From Candidatus Bipolaricaulis sp. (GTDB lineage Bacteria; Bipolaricaulota; Bipolaricaulia; Bipolaricaulales; Bipolaricaulaceae), in contig JAGUVP010000067.1 of the NCBI GenBank assembly GCA_020062805.1, positions 1 to 7,205 of the forward strand: a stretch of 7,205 nucleotides of DNA, given 5' to 3'. Under the pieces are notes generated by a model. It did not search any database, was not told where the DNA came from, and worked only from the letters and a program-made list of their open reading frames with translations. A program made the position numbers and the translations under genes. Each line of letters starts with the position of its first letter. The stretch's first letter is position 1. Below are positions 1 to 5,430 of this stretch, piece by piece.

Positions 1-1
1 G

Positions 2-460
2 CCCCGTGGGTATCGGACGCGGGCCCAACCCGCGGGATCGCCCTCGGCCGCCCTGAACCCGCTCGCCCTCGCCGTAGCCCTGGACGCCCCGTTCGTGGCC
101 CAGACCTTTTCCGGCGAACCCGACCGCACGGCGAACCTCATCGCCCAAGCGATTCAGCACAGAGGGTTCTCGCTGGTGAACGTTCTGCACCCTTGTCCAA
201 GCTGGAACCGGGTCCAGACGTTCGCCTGGTACAAGGAGCGCCTCGTCCACCTCGACGAGACCGGACACGACCCCGGTGATCAGGGCCAAGCCTTCGCGGT
301 CGCCACACGAAGTGGCGAACAGATCCTGGTCGGGATCCTGTACACCACAGACCGGCCCACGTTCGCAGATGGTCACCCCGTGCTGTCCGGCGACCCGGTG
401 GGCCTTCGCCCTCTCCCTTCTTCAGACGTCGTTCGGTCCCTCCTCGCCGCGTTTTTCTAG
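2..460 (+). CDS. 2-oxoacid:ferredoxin oxidoreductase beta subunit, C-terminal part (KorB/PorB type, 5' end outside window)
   Basis: The frame is open from the first bases of the window to the TAG at 458-460, giving 152 residues of the C-terminal half. Family knowledge: with its alpha/gamma partner this subunit oxidatively decarboxylates a 2-oxoacid (pyruvate, 2-oxoglutarate or a branched-chain acid) to an acyl-CoA and reduces ferredoxin, in the cytoplasm. Seen here: the NPLALAVALDAPFVAQTFSG stretch, with the typical alanine-rich helix and FVA.xFSG turn, then the LVNVLHPCPSWNR motif, then WYKERL, GHDPGD, VGILY and RPTF, which match the PFO beta C-terminal extension. The thiamine-diphosphate site and N-terminal cysteines lie upstream and cannot be checked. 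The partner alpha subunit is presumably upstream too. Substrate specificity cannot be read from this part. The in-frame GTG at 95 is internal to the conserved region and is not a real start. Confidence 0.9.
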   Translation, partial: PRGYRTRAQPAGSPSAALNPLALAVALDAPFVAQTFSGEPDRTANLIAQAIQHRGFSLVNVLHPCPSWNRVQTFAWYKERLVHLDETGHDPGDQGQAFAVATRSGEQILVGILYTTDRPTFADGHPVLSGDPVGLRPLPSSDVVRSLLAAFF

Positions 461-560
461 ACGCCAACAGCCTGTTGGGGAGGACCCTCAGAGGACGGGA
501 GGCCGACTGCTGATCGCCCGTCGGGCATACTTCACTCCAGAGGGAGAGGGAACGCACTCA

Positions 561-1385
561 ATGGCCGACCGAAAAGAGCATCTCCAGGCAGAGGAATCGA
601 ACCGCCTTCTGTGGGACGAGATGGCCCGCGTCCACATCCGCGCCTACAAGGAGGTGCAGCTCCTCCGCGATGGAGCGGAGATCCTCGACGAGATCGAGCT
701 CCGCGAGGTGGGCGACGTGGCTGGCAAGCGCCTCCTTCACCTCCAGTGCCACATCGGCACAGACACGTTGGCCTGGGCCCGTCGCGGGGCGATCGTGACT
801 GGGGTGGACTTCTCCGGCGAGGCGATCACGTGCGCCGAGGACCTACGGGATGAGCTTAGGCTCGACGCGCGGTTCATCCAGGCCAACGTCTACGATCTCC
901 CCGAGGTCTTGCCGGAGGAGTTCGACATCCTGTACACGTCGCGAGGCGTCCTGTGCTGGCTGCGCGACATCGAGGCGTGGGCGCGGGTCGTCGCTCGGTA
1001 CCTCGCGCCCGGCGGGCTCTTCTACCTGATGGAGTCCCATCCCATCCTCAACGCACTCGAAGAGCACTCCCCAGGAGAGCTCGCGTTCCGCCACCCGTAC
1101 TTCCACAGCTCGGAGCCGGTGCGATGGGAGCCGGGCGGGCCCGACTACGCCGATCCCTCTCACCGCCTGGGACATCCTTCCCACGAGTGGATTTGGAGCC
1201 TGTCCGACGTCGTGAACGCGATCCTCGGAGCAGGATTGCGGATCGATTTCCTGAACGAGTACGACCGGTTGTTCTTCCAGTTCCTCCCGAGCATGACATC
1301 TGAAGACGGACGCTGGTACAGCCTCTCTCAGTACGCAGACAAGGTGCCGCTCCTGTTCACCCTGCGCGCGCGAAAAGCGCCGTGA
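561..1385 (+). CDS. class I SAM-dependent methyltransferase
   Basis: A 274-residue cytoplasmic protein that should transfer a methyl group from S-adenosylmethionine to an unknown acceptor. Seen: the Rossmann motif I region at residues 58-66 has the variant LLHLQCHIG in place of the usual LDxGxGxG, followed by DTLAWARRGA and VTGVDFS, with D83 as the likely ribose-binding acidic residue. Residues 125-161 carry a second block: SRGVLCWL, then LAPGGLFYLMESHP. The LQCHxGxDTLxxARxGAxVTGVDFS and RGVLCWL signatures mark a recognisable but uncharacterised bacterial methyltransferase family. The ATG at 561 is chosen because the conserved protein starts about there and a purine-rich GGGAGAGGGA (about 542-551) lies upstream. 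The frame runs open further upstream only by overlapping the previous gene. It stands 100 bases after the oxidoreductase. Its stop codon lies within the heptamer repeat array. Confidence 0.85.
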   Translation: MADRKEHLQAEESNRLLWDEMARVHIRAYKEVQLLRDGAEILDEIELREVGDVAGKRLLHLQCHIGTDTLAWARRGAIVTGVDFSGEAITCAEDLRDELRLDARFIQANVYDLPEVLPEEFDILYTSRGVLCWLRDIEAWARVVARYLAPGGLFYLMESHPILNALEEHSPGELAFRHPYFHSSEPVRWEPGGPDYADPSHRLGHPSHEWIWSLSDVVNAILGAGLRIDFLNEYDRLFFQFLPSMTSEDGRWYSLSQYADKVPLLFTLRARKAP

Positions 1386-1430
1386 CGTGTAACCGGTGAC
1401 GCGTCACGGAAAGCGGATCACGGTTCACGG
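1382..1430. repeat. degenerate 7-bp tandem repeat array between convergent genes
   Basis: Seven consecutive 7-base units fill the gap between two convergent genes. The first units follow GTGACGN (1382, 1389 degenerate, 1396) and the later ones NTCACGG (1403, 1417, 1424), with one diverged unit at 1410. The two unit types are close to reverse complements, so the array also holds the 12-base palindrome GTGACGCGTCAC (1396-1407) and an 8-bp stem CCGTGACG/CGTCACGG (1380-1387 with 1402-1409, 14-base loop). The TGA stop of the methyltransferase (1383-1385) and the stop of the minus-strand gene (TCA at 1418-1420) both fall in repeat units. No T-run follows the stem, so a terminator role is unproven. 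Confidence 0.7.
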
Positions 1431-2023
1431 TCGGCAGGCTCGGAGGGCACGGGCGGGAGGATCCGCAGGATGGCGAGCACCCCGCCCAGGTAGACGGGGT
1501 CGGTATCCCGCCCCAGCGCGGCGTTGAGGAAGGCGAACGCCCGCAGTATGTGGTCCGCGCCGATGTCCAGTCGCCGGGCGCGCAGGGCCTGGACCGCGTC
1601 GTCCCGCGCCATGGTGAGCAACAACAGCACCTTCTTCACCACAAAGGAGAGTCGCTCACGAAGCTCGGGCGGGACGTCGGCCTTGGCGAGGAACTCGGTG
1701 AGGGATCGCGCCTCAGGCAGGAGACCTGTGAACCTCTCCTCGGGCCCGAGCCGGGGATCGAACCCATCCCCGCCCGGTCCCACCAGGTAGTTGAGGATCT
1801 GACCGGCATACAGGCGCTGATCCAACTGGGTCGGGGAGAGGACCCCCATCGTGGCCAGGTGGAGGGAGAGCCGAATCCGCTCGCTCATCGCCCGCAGCGT
1901 GACCACGATCCGTACCACGTCCGACGGCACTGACGAAAGGGAGGGATCGGGTTGGGCTCCACCTCCCACCGCTCCGATCAGAGCAGCCACGATCACTCCC
2001 ACCACCGCTCGCCGCGTGTTCAT
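1418..2023 (-). CDS. small exported helical protein of unknown function (regulator-linked)
   Basis: A 201-residue protein that I do not recognise. The start at 2023 is supported by a strong AGGAGGG four bases upstream; an upstream in-frame extension to 2068 would run into the operator region. Residues 1-23 form a signal peptide: N-terminal RR, hydrophobic core 6-19, and GGGA before Q24 as a likely signal peptidase I site. No lipobox cysteine is present; the protein has no cysteine. The mature part looks almost wholly alpha-helical, with a hydrophobic stretch FVVKKVLLLLTMARDD and a LARILRILPP-like C-terminal helix ending in a polar, proline-rich tail. It lies 63 bases downstream of the membrane regulator on the same strand, but has its own operator array and -10 box. 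Inference: an extracytoplasmic partner or target of that regulator. A Spy/CpxP-like chaperone role is possible by analogy only; no LTxxQ motif pair is seen. Confidence 0.72.
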   Translation of the reverse strand: MNTRRAVVGVIVAALIGAVGGGAQPDPSLSSVPSDVVRIVVTLRAMSERIRLSLHLATMGVLSPTQLDQRLYAGQILNYLVGPGGDGFDPRLGPEERFTGLLPEARSLTEFLAKADVPPELRERLSFVVKKVLLLLTMARDDAVQALRARRLDIGADHILRAFAFLNAALGRDTDPVYLGGVLAILRILPPVPSEPADREP

Positions 2024-2045
2024 CGTTCCCTCCTGCATCGCCTTC

Positions 2046-2051
2046 ACTGTA
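2046..2051 (-). promoter_or_regulatory. -10 box of the exported-protein gene at 2023
   Basis: TACAGT on the minus strand fits the TAnnnT pattern. It lies 22 bases before the start codon, which leaves a short leader holding the AGGAGGG ribosome site. No good -35 hexamer lies 17 bases upstream; instead the last TTGACC of the operator array ends 11 bases before it, as at activator-dependent promoters. The divergent gene at 3128 has almost the same spacing. Confidence 0.45.
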
Positions 2052-2057
2052 GGCCGC

Positions 2058-2090
2058 CCTCCGGTCAACGGGCCACCAACAGCCGGTCAA
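2058..2090 (-). promoter_or_regulatory. candidate operator: three 11-bp units, TTGACCGG-type
   Basis: Read on the minus strand, three consecutive 11-base units each begin with TTG: TTGACCGGCTG (2090-2080), TTGGTGGCCCG (2079-2069) and TTGACCGGAGG (2068-2058). The first and third share TTGACCGG exactly, 22 bases (two helical turns) apart. The first 14 bases, TTGACCGGCTGTTG, recur identically at 3019-3032 upstream of the other exported-protein gene. The array overlaps the stop codon of the regulator (2087-2089). Direct repeats with an 11-base period are the usual target of OmpR/PhoB-type winged helices, and the adjacent gene encodes one. Binding is inferred. Confidence 0.6.
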
Positions 2091-2989
2091 TCCCCGTTCC
2101 CCCGCGGTTCGAGCCGATACCCGAACCCCGGGACGTTGACGATCATCTCCTCTCCCCCTGACTTCGCATCGCGCAGCCTCTTTCGGAGGAGGTAGACGTG
2201 CTGCTTCACGTCCTTGGCGTTGGCGTAGCGGGAGTCCGGCCACACCGCAGCGAGGATCTCTCGATCGGAGAACACCCGCCCGGGCTGGCTCGCGAGGAGC
2301 GAGAGGAGCGCGTACGGCTTGGGTGGAAGGACTACAGGCCTCCCCGCCAGCGTGACCTGTTTCTGCAGTTCCTCGATCACGAGGTCGCCGATGCGCACAG
2401 CGTCCGGCCCCACCTCCCCCTCAAGCGCGCCGCGCTCGGGTCTTCTCCTCCCCACCCCGAACAAGACCCCGAACACGACGAGGTCGAACCCGATCCCAAT
2501 CCCCGCCGCCACGAGCATCCCCGCACGAACCCCCGCGACGATCTCCCCTGTATCCAGCCCGACCCGTACGTGGCCCGAGCCCCCCTCGAGGAGGGGGACG
2601 GCCACGTCGAGGGCCGCGATCCCCGCGGAGATCCCCCTGTACTCGACCTGGAGGATGCGGGGTGAACCGTCCAAACGCGGAAGCTCTTCTGGGACCAGGG
2701 GCTCCCGCCGCGCGTCCACGTGGACGACCCCATGAGAGACGACCTGCACGTAAAGCACGCTCCCCAGGAACATCAGCCGCGCTGCCCGTTCGATCGCCTC
2801 CGCGTCGCCAGCGGCAAGCCACACCTCAGCGGCATCGGCGAACGCCACCGCAAACGCAACCCCCTGCGAGCGGAACGATGCCTCGATCGCCCGCCGGTGA
2901 ACGGAAGCGAACACCGCCACTGCAACGGCGGTCAGGGCCACCACCCCCACCGCGACCCCAACCCGCCATCTCCACGGCATCGCCCGCAT
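2087..2989 (-). CDS. membrane-integrated one-component regulator: TM - extracytoplasmic sensor - TM - OmpR-type winged helix
   Basis: 300 residues. Seen: a membrane segment at about 10-30 after an arginine-rich start; an extracytoplasmic stretch of about 120 residues (31-153); a second membrane segment at about 156-179 closed by GRRR; then an OmpR/PhoB-type DNA-binding domain at about 199-294. Landmarks of the last are LPPKPYALLSLLASQPGRV, SDREILAAVWP, the recognition helix region around KDVKQHVYLLRKRL and the wing VPGFGYRLE. The sensor region has a helix rich in alanine, YVQVVSHGVVHVD, and DVAVPLLEGGSGHVRVGL, a pattern like the sCache/PAS-like sensors of histidine kinases. There is no receiver and no kinase domain. 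Inference: a signal outside the membrane acts directly on DNA binding. The topology is the reverse of ToxR/CadC, whose winged helix is N-terminal with one membrane span. No Shine-Dalgarno precedes 2989; ATG at 2980 is an alternative, and TGTAAC (3003-2998) could serve a leaderless start. Confidence 0.85.
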   Translation of the reverse strand: MRAMPWRWRVGVAVGVVALTAVAVAVFASVHRRAIEASFRSQGVAFAVAFADAAEVWLAAGDAEAIERAARLMFLGSVLYVQVVSHGVVHVDARREPLVPEELPRLDGSPRILQVEYRGISAGIAALDVAVPLLEGGSGHVRVGLDTGEIVAGVRAGMLVAAGIGIGFDLVVFGVLFGVGRRRPERGALEGEVGPDAVRIGDLVIEELQKQVTLAGRPVVLPPKPYALLSLLASQPGRVFSDREILAAVWPDSRYANAKDVKQHVYLLRKRLRDAKSGGEEMIVNVPGFGYRLEPRGNGD

Positions 2990-3018
2990 GGGGGAAGGTT
3001 ACACGCAGCGGCCCGTGC

Positions 3019-3062
3019 TTGACCGGCTGTTGACCACGCCGCGGTGGTTCCGTGACCACGCC
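3019..3062 (+). promoter_or_regulatory. candidate operator: four 11-bp units upstream of the exported-protein gene at 3128
   Basis: Four 11-base units lie end to end. Unit 1 (3019) is TTGACCGGCTG, unit 2 (3030) TTGACCACGCC, unit 3 (3041) carries GGTGGT, an inverted ACCACC, and unit 4 (3052) is GTGACCACGCC. TGACC thus occurs at 3020, 3031 and 3053, and ACCACGCC at 3033 and 3055, all on multiples of 11. The opening 14 bases match the array at 2077-2090 exactly. It lies between the divergent regulator and this gene, so it could control both. Assignment to the neighbouring winged-helix protein is inference from repeat period and position. Confidence 0.6.
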
Positions 3063-3067
3063 TTACC

Positions 3068-3073
3068 TATCCT
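3068..3073 (+). promoter_or_regulatory. -10 box of the exported-protein gene at 3128
   Basis: TATCCT begins 10 bases after the last TGACC (3053-3057) of the operator array. The hexamer 17 bases upstream (TGGTTC) is a poor -35, consistent with dependence on an activator bound over that position. The predicted leader of about 48 bases would contain the hairpin at 3084-3102 and the ribosome site. Confidence 0.4.
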
Positions 3074-3083
3074 GCGCGTGGTT

Positions 3084-3102
3084 CCCGATGCCCCGCATCG
3101 GG
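3084..3102 (+). promoter_or_regulatory. hairpin in the 5' leader of the gene at 3128
   Basis: CCCGATGC (3084-3091) and GCATCGGG (3095-3102) form a perfect 8-bp stem around a CCC loop. It lies between the -10 box and the ribosome site AGGAGGT (3117-3123), leaving the latter free. It has no T-run, so it is not an intrinsic terminator. It may stabilise the transcript's 5' end, or at DNA level be a dyad for a second regulator. Confidence 0.5.
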
Positions 3103-3127
3103 CCCCACATCAACGAAGGAGGTACAC

Positions 3128-3736
3128 ATGGTTCGAACACGGTTGTTCCTCATCGGCGTAATCGGAGGTCTGCTCCTCGCCACAGTGGGTGCCGTCGCAG
3201 CGCCGCCGGCACCGGCCGCAAGGCCGCCAGTGGAGCCAGTCCCATTCGCCAGGGTTCTCGCTCTCACGGTCCAGGACATCGCGGAAGGGATCGCCGCCCT
3301 CCACAAGGCGCTCCCGTTGATCTCCCCGCGCCTGGAGCCGATCGAGGGCATCCTCAAGGGGTTGCGGGACACAATCCGGGACCGCGAGGACATCGAACCC
3401 AAGGACGTACACGTGGAGATCCTGAAGCTGGACCTCCACCTTCACCGGCTCCTGTTCGATCTGGAGCAGGGCGCACGGGAGATGGCCGAGTTCCGCGACA
3501 CGGTGAAACAGTTTGTGGATCGGTTCACCTCACGGATGGACCCGCGAATGGCCCAGCAGTTCCGCGAGTTTGCTCAGGGGCTTCTCGAGCTCATCCAGGA
3601 GCGGGCCGGGGAGCGGCGCCCCGGGACGACGGACCCGAATCAGCTGGCGCGGATCGTGGGGAAGCTGAAGGCGGACGTAAACCGCCTTGACCTCCTCCTT
3701 CTGAGGTCGCTCGAAGCGGCGCCCGAAGAGAAGTAG
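3128..3736 (+). CDS. small exported helical protein of unknown function (divergent from regulator)
   Basis: A 202-residue protein that I do not recognise. The start is firm: AGGAGGT four bases before the ATG. Residues 1-25 form a signal peptide (VRTR, then a hydrophobic core 6-20, then GAVAA as the likely cleavage site before P26), followed by a proline/alanine-rich linker to about residue 38. The rest looks like a run of amphipathic helices, including a LHLHRLLFDLEQGAREMAEF stretch, then FRDTVKQFVDRF and LKADVNRLDLLLLRSLEAA; coiled-coil or helical-bundle packing is likely. No cysteine and no lipobox. Size and export signal match the gene at 1418-2023, though I see no convincing sequence alignment between them. 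It is divergent from the membrane regulator, shares an operator motif with the other exported gene, and ends at a strong terminator, so it is probably monocistronic. Confidence 0.78.
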   Translation: MVRTRLFLIGVIGGLLLATVGAVAAPPAPAARPPVEPVPFARVLALTVQDIAEGIAALHKALPLISPRLEPIEGILKGLRDTIRDREDIEPKDVHVEILKLDLHLHRLLFDLEQGAREMAEFRDTVKQFVDRFTSRMDPRMAQQFREFAQGLLELIQERAGERRPGTTDPNQLARIVGKLKADVNRLDLLLLRSLEAAPEEK

Positions 3737-3758
3737 CCCGCATAGCTCAACCCAGGAA

Positions 3759-3793
3759 CGCCCGGCGGGATCCCCGTCGGGCGCTCTCTTCTT
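3759..3793 (+). terminator. rho-independent terminator after the exported-protein gene
   Basis: An 11-bp stem (CGCCCGGCGGG at 3759-3769 with CCCGTCGGGCG at 3773-3783, one G-U pair) closes an ATC loop and is followed by the pyrimidine tail CTCTCTTCTT. It begins 23 bases after the stop codon at 3734-3736 and separates this gene from the acetyltransferase unit. Confidence 0.8.
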
Positions 3794-3796
3794 GGG

Positions 3797-3802
3797 TACG
3801 AT
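3797..3802 (+). promoter_or_regulatory. possible -10 box for a leaderless acetyltransferase transcript
   Basis: TACGAT (TAnnnT type) ends exactly six bases before the GTG start at 3809, so transcription would begin at the start codon. No Shine-Dalgarno is present at a usable distance and no clear -35 is seen. The element follows the terminator directly, where a new promoter is expected. Confidence 0.35.
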
Positions 3803-3808
3803 GGCCAG

Positions 3809-4315
3809 GTGCTCCTCACCACCTCCCGCCTGACGCTCGTGGCGTGCCCTCTCGACGTCGCCCAGGCGCTGCTCAGCGACCGCCAGGAGGCTGCACAGAT
3901 CCTGGGGGCCGGCTTGCCATCCGGCTGGCCCTCGCCCGAGATCGAGGGAATCCTCCCTCTGTACGTTCAAGAGCTCCTCCACGACCCAGAGGCCCTCGGC
4001 TGGGGCATTTGGATCTCCGTCAACCGCGAGACGAACGTGATCGTCGGAGACGCGGGGTTCAAGGGCCGACCGGATCGGGCGGGTACGTTGGAGATCGGGT
4101 ACGGAACCGCCCCTGCCTACCGACGCCGGGGCTACGCCACCGAGGCGGTGAGATCTCTTGTCGACTGGGCGTTCACCCATCCGGAGGTGAAGAGGGTCGT
4201 CGCCGAGTGCGCGCCGGACAATCCGGCCTCGACCCGCGTCCTCGATAAGACCGGGTTCCGACTCACCGACCGCACTAACGAGTCTCTCTACTGGGAAATC
4301 GCACGCCGGATATGA
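3809..4315 (+). CDS. GNAT family N-acetyltransferase (RimJ/RimL-like)
   Basis: 168 residues, the usual length for a single GNAT domain. The enzyme transfers an acetyl group from acetyl-CoA to an amine, possibly a protein N-terminus or a small molecule; the substrate cannot be told. Seen: the N-terminal LLTTSRLTLVA strand typical of RimJ/RimL-type proteins; VIVGDAGF (77-84); the beta4 strand LEIGYGTAP (94-102); the acetyl-CoA pyrophosphate loop RRRGYATEA (105-113); and the C-terminal AECAPDNPASTRVLDKTGF (132-150), which has the N-x-x-S-x-x-V-L-x-K-x-G-F signature. The start is taken as GTG 3809 because the family begins right there; the ATG at 3801 is in another frame. It is the first gene of a probable three-gene unit, with 10 bases to the next start. 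Confidence 0.88.
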   Translation: MLLTTSRLTLVACPLDVAQALLSDRQEAAQILGAGLPSGWPSPEIEGILPLYVQELLHDPEALGWGIWISVNRETNVIVGDAGFKGRPDRAGTLEIGYGTAPAYRRRGYATEAVRSLVDWAFTHPEVKRVVAECAPDNPASTRVLDKTGFRLTDRTNESLYWEIARRI

Positions 4316-4325
4316 TCACGGAGAG

Positions 4326-5399
4326 ATGAACAGCCAACGCGTTCCCATTCGGGCGATCCTGTTCGACTGGGGCGGGACGCTGATGCGGGAGATGCCCGGA
4401 TTCGACGGCCCGATGGCGGACTGGCCGCGGGTCGAGGCGATCCCGGGCGCGGCAGGTGTTCTGCGTTCGCTCCACGGGGAGTACATGATCGCTGTGGCAA
4501 CGAACGCGGCTCTGTCCGATGAACGCCTCGTGCGGACGGCCCTCGCCCGGGTGGGTCTCGAACCGTATGTGTCCGTGGTCGCCACGGCGCGCGATCTGGG
4601 AACGAGCAAGCCCGACCCCGCGTTCTTCCACTCTGTGCTGGAGCGCGTTGGATGTTCCCCAACGGAGGCAGCGATGGTCGGGGACGGGTACGGCGCGGAC
4701 ATCGTGGGAGCCAAGGCTGCTGGCCTGCGAGCGATTTGGTTCAACCTCGACGGGGCACCGTGCCCGCTCGTCCATCCGGTCCACGACGCGGCGGTCCGGG
4801 CGCTGGCGGACGTTCCAGTCATCCTGGCTGGGCCGTTCCTCCCGGACGTCGGGGAGTCGCTTCGCATCCTGCGGGACCACGACGTCCCCGAGAACATCGT
4901 TCGCCACTCCCTCGCCGTGGCGGCGGTCGCCCACCGGCTCGCCTTGCGCCTGCAAGGGCAGGGGATCGCGGTGGACCCTCTCCTCTCCCACCGGGGCGGA
5001 ATCTTGCATGACCTAGACAAGCTTTCGGCGCAGGACCGCACCGAGCACGGGAAGAAGGCGGGACAGATCCTCCGCTCTCTGGGTTGGCCCGATCTGGCTG
5101 AGATTGCCGAGGTGCACGTCCTAGGCGCCGAGCCCCGCACGTGGGAAGGGAAACTCGTCCATTACGCGGACAAGATCGTGGAGGAGGACGCGGTGGTCGG
5201 GCTCGTGGAACGGGTAGCCGCCCTCTCGTGCCGGTACGTCGCCGATGGCGACCGGATCGCGCAGGAGCTCCCCCAACTCCTCGCCCTGGAAGGGGAGATC
5301 GCGCGGAACCTCCGAGTGGCGCGAGATGTGATCCTCGCCGAGGTACAGGCGCTCGACCTCCGGCACCCGCCGTTTGCCGCCGCCCCCAGCGCAGCCTAA
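4326..5399 (+). CDS. two-domain hydrolase: N-terminal HAD phosphatase fused to C-terminal HD phosphohydrolase
   Basis: 357 residues. The HAD domain (about 8-140) shows motif I as FDWGGTL (nucleophile D14; the usual second Asp is G16), motif II ATNA (T59), motif III SKPDP (K95) and motif IV GDGYGAD (D120, D125). The HD domain (about 175-320) has a full metal-site set: H194 in VRHSLAV, H228-D229 in LHDLDK, H241, H264 and D282 in YADKIV. HD proteins of this type are metal-dependent phosphohydrolases acting on nucleotides or similar compounds; HAD enzymes remove phosphate from small molecules. Both activities in one chain suggest successive or house-cleaning hydrolysis, but no substrate can be named. 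Loss of the second motif I Asp also occurs in active members such as YihX-type phosphatases, so activity is not excluded. The ATG is 10 bases after the acetyltransferase stop, with a close GGAG. Confidence 0.87.
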   Translation: MNSQRVPIRAILFDWGGTLMREMPGFDGPMADWPRVEAIPGAAGVLRSLHGEYMIAVATNAALSDERLVRTALARVGLEPYVSVVATARDLGTSKPDPAFFHSVLERVGCSPTEAAMVGDGYGADIVGAKAAGLRAIWFNLDGAPCPLVHPVHDAAVRALADVPVILAGPFLPDVGESLRILRDHDVPENIVRHSLAVAAVAHRLALRLQGQGIAVDPLLSHRGGILHDLDKLSAQDRTEHGKKAGQILRSLGWPDLAEIAEVHVLGAEPRTWEGKLVHYADKIVEEDAVVGLVERVAALSCRYVADGDRIAQELPQLLALEGEIARNLRVARDVILAEVQALDLRHPPFAAAPSAA

Positions 5400-5430
5400 G
5401 ATGACCTCGGACAAGAGGAGGGGAGCGCCG

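Noticed and set aside
464..478. Hairpin CCAACA-GCC-TGTTGG after the oxidoreductase gene as a terminator
   Set aside because: The stem is only 6 bp and the T-run lies before it, not after it. A transcription stop here is not supported.
276..560. Upstream extension of the methyltransferase frame to 276
   Set aside because: It overlaps the conserved oxidoreductase coding region in another frame, and the added residues look like out-of-frame high-GC translation. The ATG at 561 has a purine-rich ribosome site and matches the family start.
1380..1409. Heptamer-array stem as a bidirectional intrinsic terminator
   Set aside because: The 8-bp stem has a 14-base loop and no T-run on either side; it is better described as part of the repeat array.
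2024..2068. Longer N-terminus (start at 2068) for the exported protein at 1418-2023
   Set aside because: It would place polar residues ahead of a good signal peptide and cover the -10 box and ribosome site; AGGAGGG points to 2023.
2087..2989. Classical two-component response regulator
   Set aside because: There is no receiver domain or phospho-acceptor Asp; the N-terminal two thirds are membrane spans and an extracytoplasmic domain, so only the winged helix is shared with response regulators.
3052..3690. Plus-strand frame of 212 codons overlapping the exported-protein gene at 3128
   Set aside because: It begins in the operator region, lacks a ribosome site and gives low-complexity GC-rich translation; the frame at 3128 has AGGAGGT and a signal peptide.
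3801..3833. Short frame from ATG 3801 overlapping the acetyltransferase start
   Set aside because: It encodes ten residues with no ribosome site; the overlap looks accidental.
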